A stretch of DNA of 64,000 nucleotides from Edaphochlamys debaryana (lineage: Eukaryota > Chlorophyta > Chlorophyceae > Chlamydomonadales): NCBI GenBank assembly GCA_016858145.1, contig JAEHOE010000117.1:248001-312000 (forward strand), in the 5' to 3' direction. This document shows positions 22,313-34,079 of this stretch, piece by piece. Position 1 is the first letter of the stretch. Each line of letters starts with the position of its first letter. The position numbers and the translations under genes are program-made. Below the pieces are notes generated by a model. That model was not told the DNA's origin, did no database searches, and worked only from the letters and a program-made list of their open reading frames with translations.

Positions 22313-23156
22313 CATGCGGGGTGTTTCCAGCACACGGACGATGCAATGCCGCGTGTGCCCGGGCGGCGCGTGAGGGTAGGGGGCAGCGCGTTTCGCGACG
22401 TGCTTTGCTGCGTGGGGCCGGGGTGAAGGGGCGGTGCGTGGCTGCTGCCAGGCTCTGCAGCAGCGTGGGGCCGGGGTGGCACCGGCGGCCAGCAGGCTCT
22501 GCAGCAGCGGTATGCGATAGGGCACCGCTGCGGTGGGGATGGGCGGTGGCGAGTGCCAACTGGGTGACGAGCTGACGGGGCTTGGTGGCGGACGTGGCTT
22601 GGGGGGCTGCATCACAGTGCGGCGGCGGCGGGCATGTGGTGGCATTGCTGCCCCGCCGTTGGAGCCGCGGGGGCGGCACGGGAACGGCTGTCGTGCGTGT
22701 TGCAGGGCAGCGTTGAGAGGACGTGAGCTTCGGACCGAACCCCGCATTGGGCGGACGTATTGATTTGCCGCGCTTGCATGTACCATATGTAGGATTGGTG
22801 TGGTGTCGATCCGTACCGTATTGCGGCTGACTTTATCGAGTCAGGGTGGGCCATGAATCCATGGCAAATGGCAGATGCTAGGCATGACGAGGCTGGGCGT
22901 GACATCCTGTGGTGCCGCTCACAATTGGTAAGCGGCGCCCTGGCCGCCTGGCGTCTACGTTTGGTGGGTTATGGGGTGCCTGGGCTATGAGCGACGGCGT
23001 GATGGCGGTAACCACAGGTTCCTGAATCTACGATGGTCGTCGAACGGCAGATGCAAGGCTCTACGGTATCTGGTACTATTCTCACGTGGGCCAACGGAAT
23101 GACCCCGGAGCAGGACTGCGGCGGGTGTTTGTGTTGCCCCCACCACCATCCGCCTG

Positions 23157-23161
23157 TGTAA
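23157..23161 (+). terminator. TGTAA polyadenylation signal, likely transporter
   Basis: TGTAA about 845 nt after the transporter stop codon. TGTAA is the standard poly(A) signal of volvocine algae, and long 3' UTRs are usual there. It is the first one I noticed downstream of the stop. Confidence 0.5.
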
Positions 23162-26100
23162 AGTCTCGCACTCTCTCTTTGTATTGGCGGTGTGGGCTGG
23201 CGGGCGGCACAGCCCAGGGCTGGTTAAGGGGCGGTGCGTAGCGGGTGCGGGAGGCATACCGTAGCCCCCGCGCAGTACACAACGCAGGCCGCAAGGGGGC
23301 AGCACCAGCACAGCCAAGCGTAGCCACGTAAGCTTGTAAGGACTACAAGGATTCATCTGCTCTGAGGCCCCCACTTCTCGGCTTCCTTCCGCACGAATCT
23401 GGTACCCATCCACTTATGACGTGTGCACCACATGCCAATAGCAACGTAGCATGATGCTATCCAAAGTCTACCATAGTCTAGGCCAGTGCTGGCTGTGCTG
23501 TTGGGAGCCGCACCTCAACGGCCGTGCGTCCAGCCAATGTCCTGCTACCCCATCAGCCCCGTATGTCACGCCTCACGCGGCGTGGTGGGCTGGAAGGTTG
23601 TGGGGGCTTGATGGCTGACGTTCTGCAGGCGCGCTGAGGTGAAGCAAGGGGAGCCGGGCAGCGTGAATATGGGGCTTGGCCCCAAGCAGGCTGCTGCCGC
23701 GTTACGCACGGGCCCACCGCGGGTGTTTACTTGCGCCTCTTACGGCCGAACATACGTTAGCCCCCAACAGCGCTAATAGCTCTCAGGACACGCAACACAA
23801 GCTCGCGCAGCACACCAACCAACCGCCGCATCCCGCAGCGCGGAACGCAGGCCCGCTCATTTCCGGCGCGGCTCCCTCGAGCCCCCCTTCCGCCACAGTA
23901 CACCACCGCTCCATGGCTGTCACTCCTCGCTCCATTCTCCAAACCGCGCCCGTTATGCACCGTCTTCTCGCCTGGGTCCCCGCGAACCCGCTTAAACCCT
24001 TGATTCGCATGCTTGCCCTGAAGCCTGATGGAGGCGAAATCGCCAAAAGCAGCCTCAGGGTCCTGGCCGGTTAGCCTCGACCAGCTAAACCGGCTCGCCC
24101 GAATAAGCACCCCTTGCCCGCAGACCACGCGCGCCCCACCAATCTCACGCGCGGCCAAACGATGCTTGACACCAGCCCTGGACCCCAAAATTAATACCCG
24201 AAAGACTAGAAAGGAACACGAGCCACTTGCGTGGTCTGACCGGGCCGCAGGAGTGATACACACAAGAGGGCAAGCGTGCTGTCCAGAGGATGTTGACCCT
24301 TGGCAACCAGCCCTCTCCGCACAGCACAAACGCCTACCGCTAGTGAGCACGGACCCACGCCCATGCCAAGCCGCTTCACACAAAAGCCGAAAGCCTGTCA
24401 ACATTTAATTCGTTTGGCATCGCCGACTATGCACGTGCCCTCCTGGCTTGAAACGCAGTGTTCATCTAGTGTTGCGGCTGTTCGCCCGCAGGGACCTCCC
24501 TTGACGTTTCGCACCAGACCGCGCCTCGCCGTCCTCCCTTCTGCACGAACACCCATCCATGCCCCCACCATGCAATCGCATGCTCCCATCCACGCGTCCA
24601 ATCCAACCCAGCTGCAGCAGTTGCAACGCGCAAGGATCCCTCCCAATGGGACAAACAGCCGCCTTTGCACGCACGGAATTCCCCCAGTCCATCCAGGCAT
24701 CCACCCAATTCTCCCATTTCCTGTTCACCCGCCCCTGGCTTTCCATCGATCGCATGCCCAACGCCAAGTGCGCCCTCTGACAATGCGCAACCGCCACCCT
24801 ACCCCGCCAACCAATCCCAACGGGACACGCATACAACCCCAAGCCCCTCCACAAGAGGCTAGGGTGCGTGCCGTGGCTTGCTGGCGCGAAAAGGACCGCT
24901 ACCAGGGTCCCCCCCTGAAAACCTCACCCGCTCAGATACTACTAAAAGCATATCACGCAGACAACCTGTTCGCCAAACCAACCGCTGCTCCCGCCGATCT
25001 CTGCAACTTAGATCGAACGATGGTGCAGCTCCGAGCTTGCACAGGGCACTGAGAAAGACCATGCAGACTCGATGACGCAATCCCAAAGCCACGCTTCAAC
25101 CAGAGACCTTTATGCACCAGGCACAGCCCCACCAACCCACGGCACGAGCCCCAACGCTAGGCTCTAGCTGTCCGGCCATCCCACATCCGTGCATAGTTTC
25201 TCTCGGGCGCATCTTGTTAGAACCTCTATTCAAAGATGCGAGTCGTTCCGATAATGCTCTCGAATTCTTAGGGTATGAGCAGCCATCCAACTCAGTCCAC
25301 CAGAAGCCGGAAAGGGTCGGGGCTGACGTGGCCCGACTGGGCCCGACTTGGCACACATCGTGACCGCCGCCCTTGCGCGCGATGCCTCCTGGCAAACCGG
25401 CAGGTTCCAGGCAGTGCCACACCGAGGTGGGACACACCAAGGCACCATTGCCAAAAAAAGGCTGGAAGAGGGAAGCTGTGCTCACGGCCATGCCCCTAAC
25501 GCTAAGAAGTTGCATTCAACCCTAACAAACCTGACAAGCACACCCCATTCCAGTCATTCACACCTTCACACACTCCGTTGAGGCCCGGGCCCAAGCACAG
25601 ATGTGCGAAGGACGTCCTGCCAGCCATGGCGGGCACAGCAGGGCACAGCACAGCCCGTCAAATAAACACAGGAAGTGTCCCACGCACTGCGCAGCCTAGC
25701 CCGCCGCTCACACATGCCGACTCGGCATACCAAGGCACAGCTTCGACCATATCGCAGGAGCGTTCGCGACGCTTTCTTGTGTGCCGTTCCGGCCAAAGCT
25801 GACAAGTGTGTGATGAGGATAAGAAAACGCAGCCAAAACCCAGCAGCTCTCGCAGGCGATTCATCCGTTTCGCATGGGCACAAGTAACTTGGGGCGGAGC
25901 GACCACCACGGGCCAGCCTTCCGCGGGGCGGGATGCAGAACCCGCACGCATGACTAAACTGAACTGTAAAACGGAGGGGCAGCCGCGCGCTCCAAACGCT
26001 GCCACGGCACTCGCCCGGGTCGACTGGCCCCAGACCGGCGCGCAGCACAGTACCGGTACCCCAACAACAGCGCGACATCGTCGTGAGCCGCCACCCCCAC

Positions 26101-27251
26101 CACCACCACCACCATGGCCCCCCCGCAACGGCCGCCTTCGTCCTTGCAGCTGCGCGGCGGTCGCGCGAGGCCGATGCCTCCCGCTGCCAGCAGACGATGA
26201 CACGGCCGACTGAATGGGAGCAGCTTGCCACTCGGGCTCACCGCGCGTGCGCCGGTCAGGGCTCAGCACGTATGCGCGAAACGAGAAAAGAACCCGCCCT
26301 CGCAGCCCAGCCCAGCCATACCGGAGCCAGGCGCGACGGTGCCAGCTCAGCCAACTCGAGCAGTCGACTGCCCACCCACCCACACACGGACGATCGGATG
26401 AGCGTAAATTAGTCCCATGAGCCATGACATGCGAAGGAAACGTCCAAACGTGCCAACGCAGCGGGCGGCAGAAGGGTACCGGTAGGAGAGCTCTATGATC
26501 GCAAGCCGGCCTCATACCCAGGGCCCCCGCTATGCTTTGAAGTGAAAACGAGCGCGCATTTCCCGTGCATTTCCGGGCCAGGCAACCACGCCAGCTGCAC
26601 ACTGCCATCCGCCATCCGCCGCCCCGGACCCAAAACTGGGTCGGGAGGTGCAGTCCCGCGACGGCAGATGCGGTGGCCGTGCAGTACAGCGTACAATCCA
26701 ACCCATTCCGGAATCCATTCCGACATCAGGCCGGCCACCGGAGCTGCATGACCGCAGCGCACCAACTGGTGTCCCACCAATTGCAAATCGTGCCCTTGGG
26801 ACCAGGGGGCAAATGGCTCCAATCCCCATCCGTTCACCTCCTCCTTTGGCCGGGGCGTGCGCCCACGCTGCCGTGAGCAGCCCCTGCCAGCCATCCAACC
26901 ACGCCCTGATAGATTATTCCGTCCCTGCCACCACCAATTTATGTCCAGCAAAAGCAAGGCAGCAAGCAGCGTTCTTCCGTTCCAAATGACTTCTTGTCCT
27001 ACGCCTACGATTCCATAGAGAGTACTCGTGTTCTGTGCCTCCCGCCTGACGCGCGCGTGTGCCGTACAGGTCGGCCACAGCACGCGTCTTGCGGTAACCG
27101 CCTCTTCCTTTCCAGCCTGGGGACACCCGGCGTGTCTCACCTCAGCTCCTCTCACGGGGCGATGGCTGCGGCAAGCGAGCTCCTCGAGAGAAGCCCTCCC
27201 GCGCTTTAGGACTGCCATCCTCCTCTGCGAAATCCTCCGCCGTCGATTCCC

Positions 27252-27256
27252 TTACA
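27252..27256 (-). terminator. TGTAA polyadenylation signal, likely CCCH gene
   Basis: TTACA on the plus strand (TGTAA on the minus) 115 nt beyond the stop of the zinc-finger gene. It would give a short 3' UTR for this lineage, so a more distal site is also possible. Confidence 0.4.
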
Positions 27257-27370
27257 ATCCTCCCTTCCCCACGTTGTGCCGTAACCAACCGCCCTGCGGC
27301 AATCTCTCCGCGGCCGCACCCTCACGCGCATCTTCCACCCACGCCTGCATCCACTCGCGCCGCCAGACGC

Positions 27371-30300
27371 TCAGTGGCCGCCCATGCCGCCGGGTCCAGG
27401 CGCGCCCGCGGGCCCGCCGGGCCCGCCCAGGCCCTGACCGGGCCCCGCCGGGCCCGAGCCGCCGTTCGCCGAGAAGCAGCTCAGCAGCACGGTCGCCTCG
27501 TCCAGGCAATCCAACAGCCGCCGCACCACCGTCAGCGTCTCCGGCGGCACGTAGGCGGCCAGCAGGTCCATGAGGTACGTGCGGGTGGCGGCGGCGCCCC
27601 GGCCCTGCAGCGCCTGTCGCAGCCACTCGCGCGCCGGAAAGGCGGCGGCGGCGGGGTGCGAGGCCACACCGGCGTGGGAGAGCTGGAGCTGCAGGGAGGA
27701 GAGCAGCAGCAACTCGACCTCGGGGTCGATGCGGGCGGCGCCGGCGGAGTCCGGGCCTGCGGTGGCGCCGGCGGTGCCGGGGCCGGGGCCGGAGCCCGGG
27801 CCGGCGGCGCCCTGGATGAGGTGGCTGGGCAGGGGCGAGGAGGCCTGGCGGCGGAAGTTGAGGGCCTGCTGTGGGGGCGGGGAGGCGGGGGAAGGGGGAC
27901 AGGCGCGGCTAAGCGTCCTGCTCGCTTTGCCAGGGCAGTGGCTGCGGGGGCTGCGCGTGTCTGCATTAGGTCTACGGGGGCAGCTAGACGACAAAGTGCC
28001 CTCCCCCGCAGTGCAGATGCTGCAACCCAAAGACCGAACGCCTGGCACGCAGCCCCGCACGCTCGCCAACCCCTCCTGCTTTAGAGCCAGAGCAAGAGCC
28101 GCAAGCACCCCGCATGCCCAAGGCCACACACCTGTAGATCCGCCGGGCCTCCGAACATCTGCATCTGCTGCGTCTGGCGGCCGCCAGCGCCGCCTCCACC
28201 ATTGATCTGGAGCTGACCCATGGGCCCGCGCAGGCCCTCCGCCATCGCCGCCGCGGCCGTGTTATCGCCCCCGCCCTGGCCAAGATACGACCGCCCCAGG
28301 CCCGCGCCCCCGACCCCCGGCCGCTGGGCTGCTGCCATTGCGAAGATCGAGCCAGCGCCGCCGTAGCCCTGCTGCTGCTGCTGCTGCTGTGGCTGCTGCC
28401 CCGGCTGTTGCGCTTGCTGCCCGGGCTTTTGGGTGGAGAAGCCGGACTGGGAGCCGCGCCCTGAGTCGGAGGAGGCGGTGGATTGCAGGGGCACCCATGA
28501 GCCCAGGCTGCCTGTGGGGAGGAGGGAGTGGAGCAGGAAAGGGTGATTACCGACAAGTTGAAGGAAAGGGATAATGAAGGCTGGGTGGGCGCATCTTCGT
28601 CCTCCGACAGTCTGGCCGACAGCAAAGCACCACCCAGGCTCAACGCGTGGGGCCCAAACGGGTAGGCACAACACTGCAGAGCGAGACACCCCCAAAGCCG
28701 AGCAGTCCAGGAGCCGCCCCGGACAGGCAACCCAAACCGCAAGACGTGGCTTCGCGAACGCCGTCGCACCTGCGGCGGGCCCGGCCTGCTCTGTGACATC
28801 CTCCTCTGAGATGTCGAGCAGGTGGGTCGATGGAAGCGCAAGCGTCGACGAGTGCGCGCCAGCGCTATACCCCGTTCCGCTCAGGTCGAGCGTCGCCGTG
28901 TTGCCGCCGGTGCCATTGGGGAGCAGGTCGTGGGGCCCGCTGTTGTTGCCACCGCCGCCGGACAGACCGGACCCGACCGAGCTCACGTGCTTGACCGACG
29001 CGCCCAGGCCCATGGGGCCCGACATCTGCCGGCCCAGCGGGCCCGGGCTGGGCCCGGCGCCGGGGCCCGACAGCATGCCACCAGCGTTGCGCTGCTGCTG
29101 CTGCTGCTGCTGTTGCTGCTGCTGGATGTGCATTTGGGCCTGATGGAGATGCGCCAGGTGCTGCTGGAGCTGCGGAGCGCCGCCAAGCTGCATCACGCGG
29201 CCTCCCGCCTGCGGGTTGCCGCCGCCACCGCCGCCGCCGCCACCCTCTGCACCCTGCCCGCCCACGTAGATCCCCAGGGACGTCAGACCAGTCATCTGGC
29301 CGGATGACGTGGCCTCGAGCCCGTCGCCGGCGTTGTTGCCGCCGCCGGGGCCGGTCAGGGGCACGTCCTCCGTGAGGCCTACGTAGAGGCTTGCATGGCC
29401 GGACTCGGAGCGGAAGAGCGGGGTGGAGTTCTGCTGCGCGGCGCCGCCGGCCGTCGCGCTGTTGGGGCCAGCCTGGCCCAGAGAGCCGTCGCCTCCGCCC
29501 GCCGCGCCGTGGCCAGATCCGATCTCCAGGTCGTACGGCGCCGAGTAGCTGCTGGGGTGGTGGTGGAAGGAGCCGAGCGGGCCGCCGCCGGGGTGCAGCC
29601 GGCGCGCGGCCGCGGCCGCGGCTGCGACTGCGGCCTGGTGCGGCGGATGCCCCCCGCCCAGGGCGTTCGCTTGGTTGGGCGAGAGGAGATGAATCCCGGG
29701 ATCTGAGGCCAGGTGGGGGTGCTGCGCGCCGCCAGCTGCAAGAAGGGCGAGGCAAGGAAAAGCGCAGACACGTCAGGCGGCAGCCCAGCAACCAAGAGTA
29801 GCCGCCATGCCGCTCCTCAGGCCCAGGCAGGCCCAAGCCAGCCAGGAGCCGCACGAGGGGCCGACCCACATCGTCCCCAGAGCGGCAGGCCCGACCCACA
29901 TCACACCCGCACAGGGCCCCGCGTCTTTCCCCGCGGCGACCGCGCCCGGCCGACTCCCTTCACCGCCCCCGCCCCTTTTTACATTCCCTGACACACTTTG
30001 ACATACAGTTTCACCAATCTATCCCAGCCTGGCTCTGACTCACCGGCCACGAGGCGCACGTCCACCACCGACTGGCCGCCAAGCCCCGCCATGGCGCCCA
30101 CAGAGCCCAGCCCTCCGAGGCCCCCCATGCCGCCGAACCCCGCCATCCAGCCGCCCTGCTGCTGCTGCTGCTGCTGCTGTTGGTGTTGGTGGTGCTGCTG
30201 CTGCAGCTGTTGCATCTGCTGCAGCTGGGAGGGCCCCATGCTCTGCATCAGCGTCCGCTGGCCGCCAACGCCGCCCGACGGCGCGCCCCCGCTGCCTCCG

Positions 30301-31687
30301 CCGCCTCCGCCGGCCGCCGCGTTGGCTCCGCTGGAGCTGCCCGCCTGGCTCGGCCCCAGCCCCATGCCGCCGCCCGCGTTATCGTTGCTGTTGGGCCCGT
30401 TACCGCGGCCCTGTCCCTGCAGACCCTGCCCGCCGCCTTGCATGCCGCCGGCGCCCGAGTTGCCTCCGCCGGCAGCGCCGTTGGCTGCGTCGGCGCCAGC
30501 AGTGCCGGCGGAGCCACTCTGGCCGGGCTTCCAGGGCACACGCAGCTCCTCCAGCGAGTGGGCGAAGAAGCAGGACGGGCGCGTGCACTGGCTGCCGTAC
30601 GTGCACATGAGGGCCTTATATCTGCGTGCGGCCAGCACGTACGGCAGGGCGGGGCGCGTCAAACATGTGTGGTTGGTGGCGGCATCAACGGCAGGGTACA
30701 GGTGGCATGTCAGCGTGTGTGTGCGGGATGGGGTCAAGCCCGTCAAGCTGGGCAGGGGCAAACTGCGCCGCTGCGCGCTGCGTCGCGCTTGAATTGCCAT
30801 TGAGATCTCGTACACGAGCGCAGCGTCCGGCACGGGGAGCGTCAAACCGTGAGGGCCGAGCTTGTCATCCTCTTGTTCCCTTGTCCTAGCGCGCCCCACA
30901 GGAACTGCTGTCGGCGCTTTTGCAACCCCCCCTCTTCCACCCGACCAGCCCCAGCGCACCGCTGTGGGTGCAGCCACTGCTCAAAGACGTTATGTGCGTA
31001 CGCACAGCTGTCGCCAGCGGGGCATCCCGCTTTCTGAGGGGGCATTGCGGCAGGGCAGGACGTCAAGGTCCGTGAGGTCTGGCATGCCCTGACGGGAACT
31101 TGCGGCAGATCAGGCCGCGCAGCTCAGGCCACCGCTGGTCATGCGGGCTGGCACCACAAGCATCTAACGCAGCAGGAAGGCTGAATTGAGGGTTCAATAA
31201 GTGTCCAGGCCGGCAAACCCGGATTTGGGCCGGCAAGGCTCGGGGTGAGCTGGCGGCCTCACCGACTTCACGTTGGGGCACAGCACAGGCTGATAGTTGA
31301 AGAGGGTGGGGTCGCGTCGCCTCGCCGTCTCGCCCGGATGAGCGCAAGGGCAGCTCGACCAGGAGTGGGCGTATGTCTTTGTGCAGGGCACCACCTGAGA
31401 GGGAAGGGGGCAGGCGGGGCAGGCGTGGGCAGGCAAGCCCCCAAGGAGGCAGTTTGGGCTTGGGCTGTGCGTGTGGGAGGGTAGGCCGAAACCACACGTG
31501 TCCTTGGCCCGCTAAGGCTCTCAGCGTCCTGCACGCATCGCAGCAGGTCGCCGCGGCTGCGTACAGACCGCGCCGCAAATTCGCAAATGAGCAGTCCATC
31601 AGGGGCCTTCGCAAGCCCGCATACCTTGAAGGACAGCATCCAAAACTCATCCGAATAGTTGCCTTTATGCTTGAGGCAGTGCGCCAT
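27371..31687 (-). CDS. Plant-type RR-tandem CCCH zinc-finger protein with polyGln
   Basis: Predicted RNA-binding regulator (mRNA turnover/translation in plant relatives), 896 residues. Exons in reading order: 31687-31625, 31394-31263, 31033-30960, 30621-30044, 29735-28770, 28511-28132, 27868-27371; all phases fit. The N-terminus carries YSDEFWMLSFKV and an atypical first finger (SSCPCAHPGETARRRDP). Then comes the exact plant pattern C-X8-C-X5-C-X3-H-X16-C-X5-C-X4-C-X3-H: CPAGDSCAYAH, the linker NVFEQWLHPQRY, then CTYGSQCTRPSCFFAH, followed by SLEELRVPWKPG. The rest is low complexity: Gly/Ala/Ser stretches and polyGln at about 30156-30240, 29088-29123 and 28369-28392. The C-terminal ~165 residues include a hydrophobic helical part (LTVVRRLLDCLDEATVLLSC). 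The start ATG at 31687 is the first in the exon; an upstream non-coding exon is possible. RNA target unknown. Confidence 0.88.
28369..30240 (-). repeat. CAG/CTG trinucleotide runs encoding polyGln in the CCCH gene
   Basis: Three CTG-rich runs on the plus strand (28369-28392, 29088-29123, 30156-30240) are translated as glutamine tracts, the last mixed with His, Leu and Met. They are length-variable candidates. Confidence 0.85.
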
Positions 31688-32060
31688 CCTGGCAGTGCCG
31701 AGCGGCGATTGAGGCAAACTCCAGAGGAAATCCTGTCTGCGCGAAGACGCGTGGCAGTTTGGTGTTCAGTCTTCGCTGATGAGGCCTCTCGCCGCGCTAG
31801 GAGACGCGTCAGGCGCCAGATAGCAGTTTCGTTGCCCAGAGATTGCTGCGCAGCGTCCCCCATATCCTTTACCGCCAGTACGCTCCAGTAGGCTCACCAG
31901 GCAATCAAGGCCGGCTTGTCAGGCACCGGCAGCGCCGGACCGCGCGCCTCGCCACCAGTCCGGCTCCGATGCGCCGATAAACGCGTCGTAGCAGCTGCGT
32001 CGCCAATCGCATCAGCTTTCTGAGATAGTGCCGACAACTGGCGGCCAAGAACGGAGGCAG

Positions 32061-32700
32061 AAGGTGAACGTCGTGGTGCTTTTGCTGCGCGCTGCACGCT
32101 GGCCCCTTGTGGAAGGATAGCTAGGTGGCTACTCTACGTTGTGCTACTGCGTTTCTGCTACCGGGAGTGTGTCTGGCACAAGGACGTCGTCTAGTGATGG
32201 CGCGCCGGATCCGGGCAGTCAGCCCAAAACCCGCCCAGACCAAGCCAAGCCCGGGCGACACGCGCATAGAGCACCTTTGCTGCTGCATAAGTAACACGAG
32301 TTTTGAGGGTCACACTGGCTAGGGGGCTGGATACGCCCGCGCCTAGCCGTCGCTGCTGACGAGAAGGCTGGCCGTCTAAAACGACGTCTCCGCGGCTTGT
32401 CCTCCACCCGCCAGGCGCAGCGCGAACAACAGCAGGCGCGAACTGCTCACGTAACGGCTCTCCGCACCGGTTACGGAAGGCAGTTCTCGGCCGCCTCCCA
32501 AAGCCTCTGTGCATCGCTGCACACACGCTCGAGGGCTGCGTTTGCACGCCAGCCGGGGCACTTTCCGGCTGCCGACAGTACTCAGGCTGCAACGGCACTG
32601 TGAATTCTGAGCCCGGCGTGCACGTACAGTACAGAGTGAGGACTGAACTCAGGCCTCGCGAAAACGCGCCGCCTGTCGCGACCAGGCGCAGTCAAGCATT
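32061..32700 (+). repeat. Dispersed repeat, longer copy
   Basis: About 640 bp. Its outer parts recur as a direct repeat at 36281-36690 with roughly 90% identity by eye (for example TGGCGCGCCGGATCCGGGCA and GGCGTGCACGTACAGTACAG). The internal part 32333-32600 is absent from the other copy. No protein coding potential seen; probably a non-autonomous mobile element. Confidence 0.75.
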
Positions 32701-33237
32701 ATAGTAGAGCTGTAGAATCTGCCAACGTGAGCTTCCGTCCTGGCTGTGGTGCTTGGCCCTTGGCCTCCGCGCATCCCATGCCTGCCTGCACTAGAGCGGC
32801 AGCGGCGTCAGGCTCGCACCCCTCCGTGAGACCGCGCTTCGCTTTAGCTGCCCTCACTGCCCTCCCATGCATGTTTCGCACCCCACGATCCGCACCCTTG
32901 CGCTGAGCATAGCGGTCCCTGTAGCCGTGCTCACTTGCATTCTCTGCTGCACCCGCATGCCGCCGCACTGCGCGCACTGCGAGTCTGTAACACGTGCTGC
33001 GGCGCTGCGTAGGCGACACGCTGCTGACGCCGCCCTGCCGCCGGAGCTCTTGCACGACGTTTGCAGCAAACTCCGATCGTCCGATGGTGGCGCGCATCGA
33101 ATGTAGACGGATCGACATGATACGGTAGTCAACACCGCGACCGCCTGGCGGCGGGAGTGCAGAGGCGCAGGCACGGTAGCCCCACCCAACTCCGCCGCAC
33201 GCCCTTGGTACCTCTTGGCAGCACCGGGTCAACCCAG

Positions 33238-33548
33238 TCCTCGGTGTTTACAATGAAGGACCCCCCTGGGGTCACAGCGCTGAACGCTGGGGCCAAGCGA
33301 CCCACCTCACGGGCTTGCCCCCTGCAAGCCAGAACGCAAGTCCCTGTCATAACTTGCACTGACCACACTCAGGTCCCACCTTAGTCCTTGGCACGCAATG
33401 ACCATGCTCAGCGTGTATCGATGGCCCCTCCTCGGCCGCGCCTCCTACCAGTAACCGTTCACCGTTCATCATGTGCTCACACTGTTGGCCGTACACCTCT
33501 CGATCCTGGCTCTCCCGACCCCACATTCACTCCCACTCTGCGGCTCCC
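33238..33548 (-). mobile_element. LINE 3'-UTR fragment (5'-truncated)
   Basis: These 311 bp match 50533-50843 without gaps and with only a couple of differences. They represent the 3' end of the LINE found in the plus pherophorin gene; on the minus strand they end in TTGTAAACACCGAGGA, which carries a TGTAA signal. The copy is truncated at the first unit of the LINE's internal 30-bp repeat. Like the other copy it is preceded on the plus strand by ACCCAG. Confidence 0.85.
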
Positions 33549-33663
33549 AGCCCAGCCCGCAACTGGCAAGCCCCCGACCCCCAAAAAAACTTACGGAGCA
33601 CAGAACCCCGACCCCAGCGCCCGGCCCCGTACCACCGTAAATGCGCACAGGGCTTCCAGGGGC

Positions 33664-33668
33664 TTACA
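33664..33668 (-). terminator. TGTAA polyadenylation signal, PUS7 gene
   Basis: TTACA on the plus strand, about 412 nt past the PUS7 stop codon, a typical volvocine 3' UTR length. The LINE fragment begins about 115 bp beyond it, outside the likely transcript. Confidence 0.55.
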
Positions 33669-34079
33669 GAGGCCAGCCATTGCCATGGCCACGGTGCCAC
33701 CTGTCAGACTGCGTAGGGCCTTGCGCCCTTGGCACACCCCTCCGCAGTCCGCGCACAACCGGCAGGTCGACAGGTTCCTTGGCCGCCCCTACAGCCGAAA
33801 GAAAGGCTTGAGCGTTCTTGTGATAACCCCTCGACAGTCGACACGGGGGCGGCGCTTCAGTTCGAAGCCACGACACCCAAGGTGTCAAAGCGGGAGCGGG
33901 TACGCACGAGCCTGCCTGAAAGGGCAGGCTGGCGGGTACGCGTGCATCTTGCCGCAGCGCATTCGTGCTTCCCCCGGCCCCCGCTTTTGCCCGCAAGTCC
34001 GCCACACGCGCCTCTCCTCCCCGTCTCCAGTCTTCCTCCGCCTCTGCGAGGCGCGACCTCCGATAGGGCCCTGACGCCC

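Larger units (their letters stand above)
22313..27370. other. 5-kb non-coding stretch: two converging 3' UTRs and intergenic DNA
   Basis: Lies between the ends of two converging genes. From about 23700 the composition is less GC-rich than the genes. Small tandem duplications occur at 21755-21830 (in the last transporter intron) and 22440-22515 (AGGCTCTGCAGCAGCG twice). Long open frames at 24300-25052 (+) and 25658-26701 (-) lack exon structure and family similarity and are not called. A long 3' UTR of the zinc-finger gene is possible. Confidence 0.5.
31688..34079. other. Intergenic region between CCCH and PUS7 genes
   Basis: Holds the CCCH promoter side, a dispersed repeat (32061-32700), a LINE 3' fragment (33238-33548) and the PUS7 3' UTR with its TGTAA signal. 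No gene seen. Confidence 0.6.

Noticed and set aside
24300..25052. 250-codon plus-strand open frame
   Set aside because: No exon structure, no family motif, Pro/His-rich composition typical of chance frames in GC-rich DNA, and it lies in the 3' flank of two converging genes.
25658..26701. 347-codon minus-strand open frame
   Set aside because: Overlapping open frames on both strands, a polyGly run from a CCACCA repeat, no recognisable domain.
32061..32700. Possible tRNA-derived SINE
   Set aside because: No convincing A and B box or terminal A-rich tail; kept only as an unclassified dispersed repeat.
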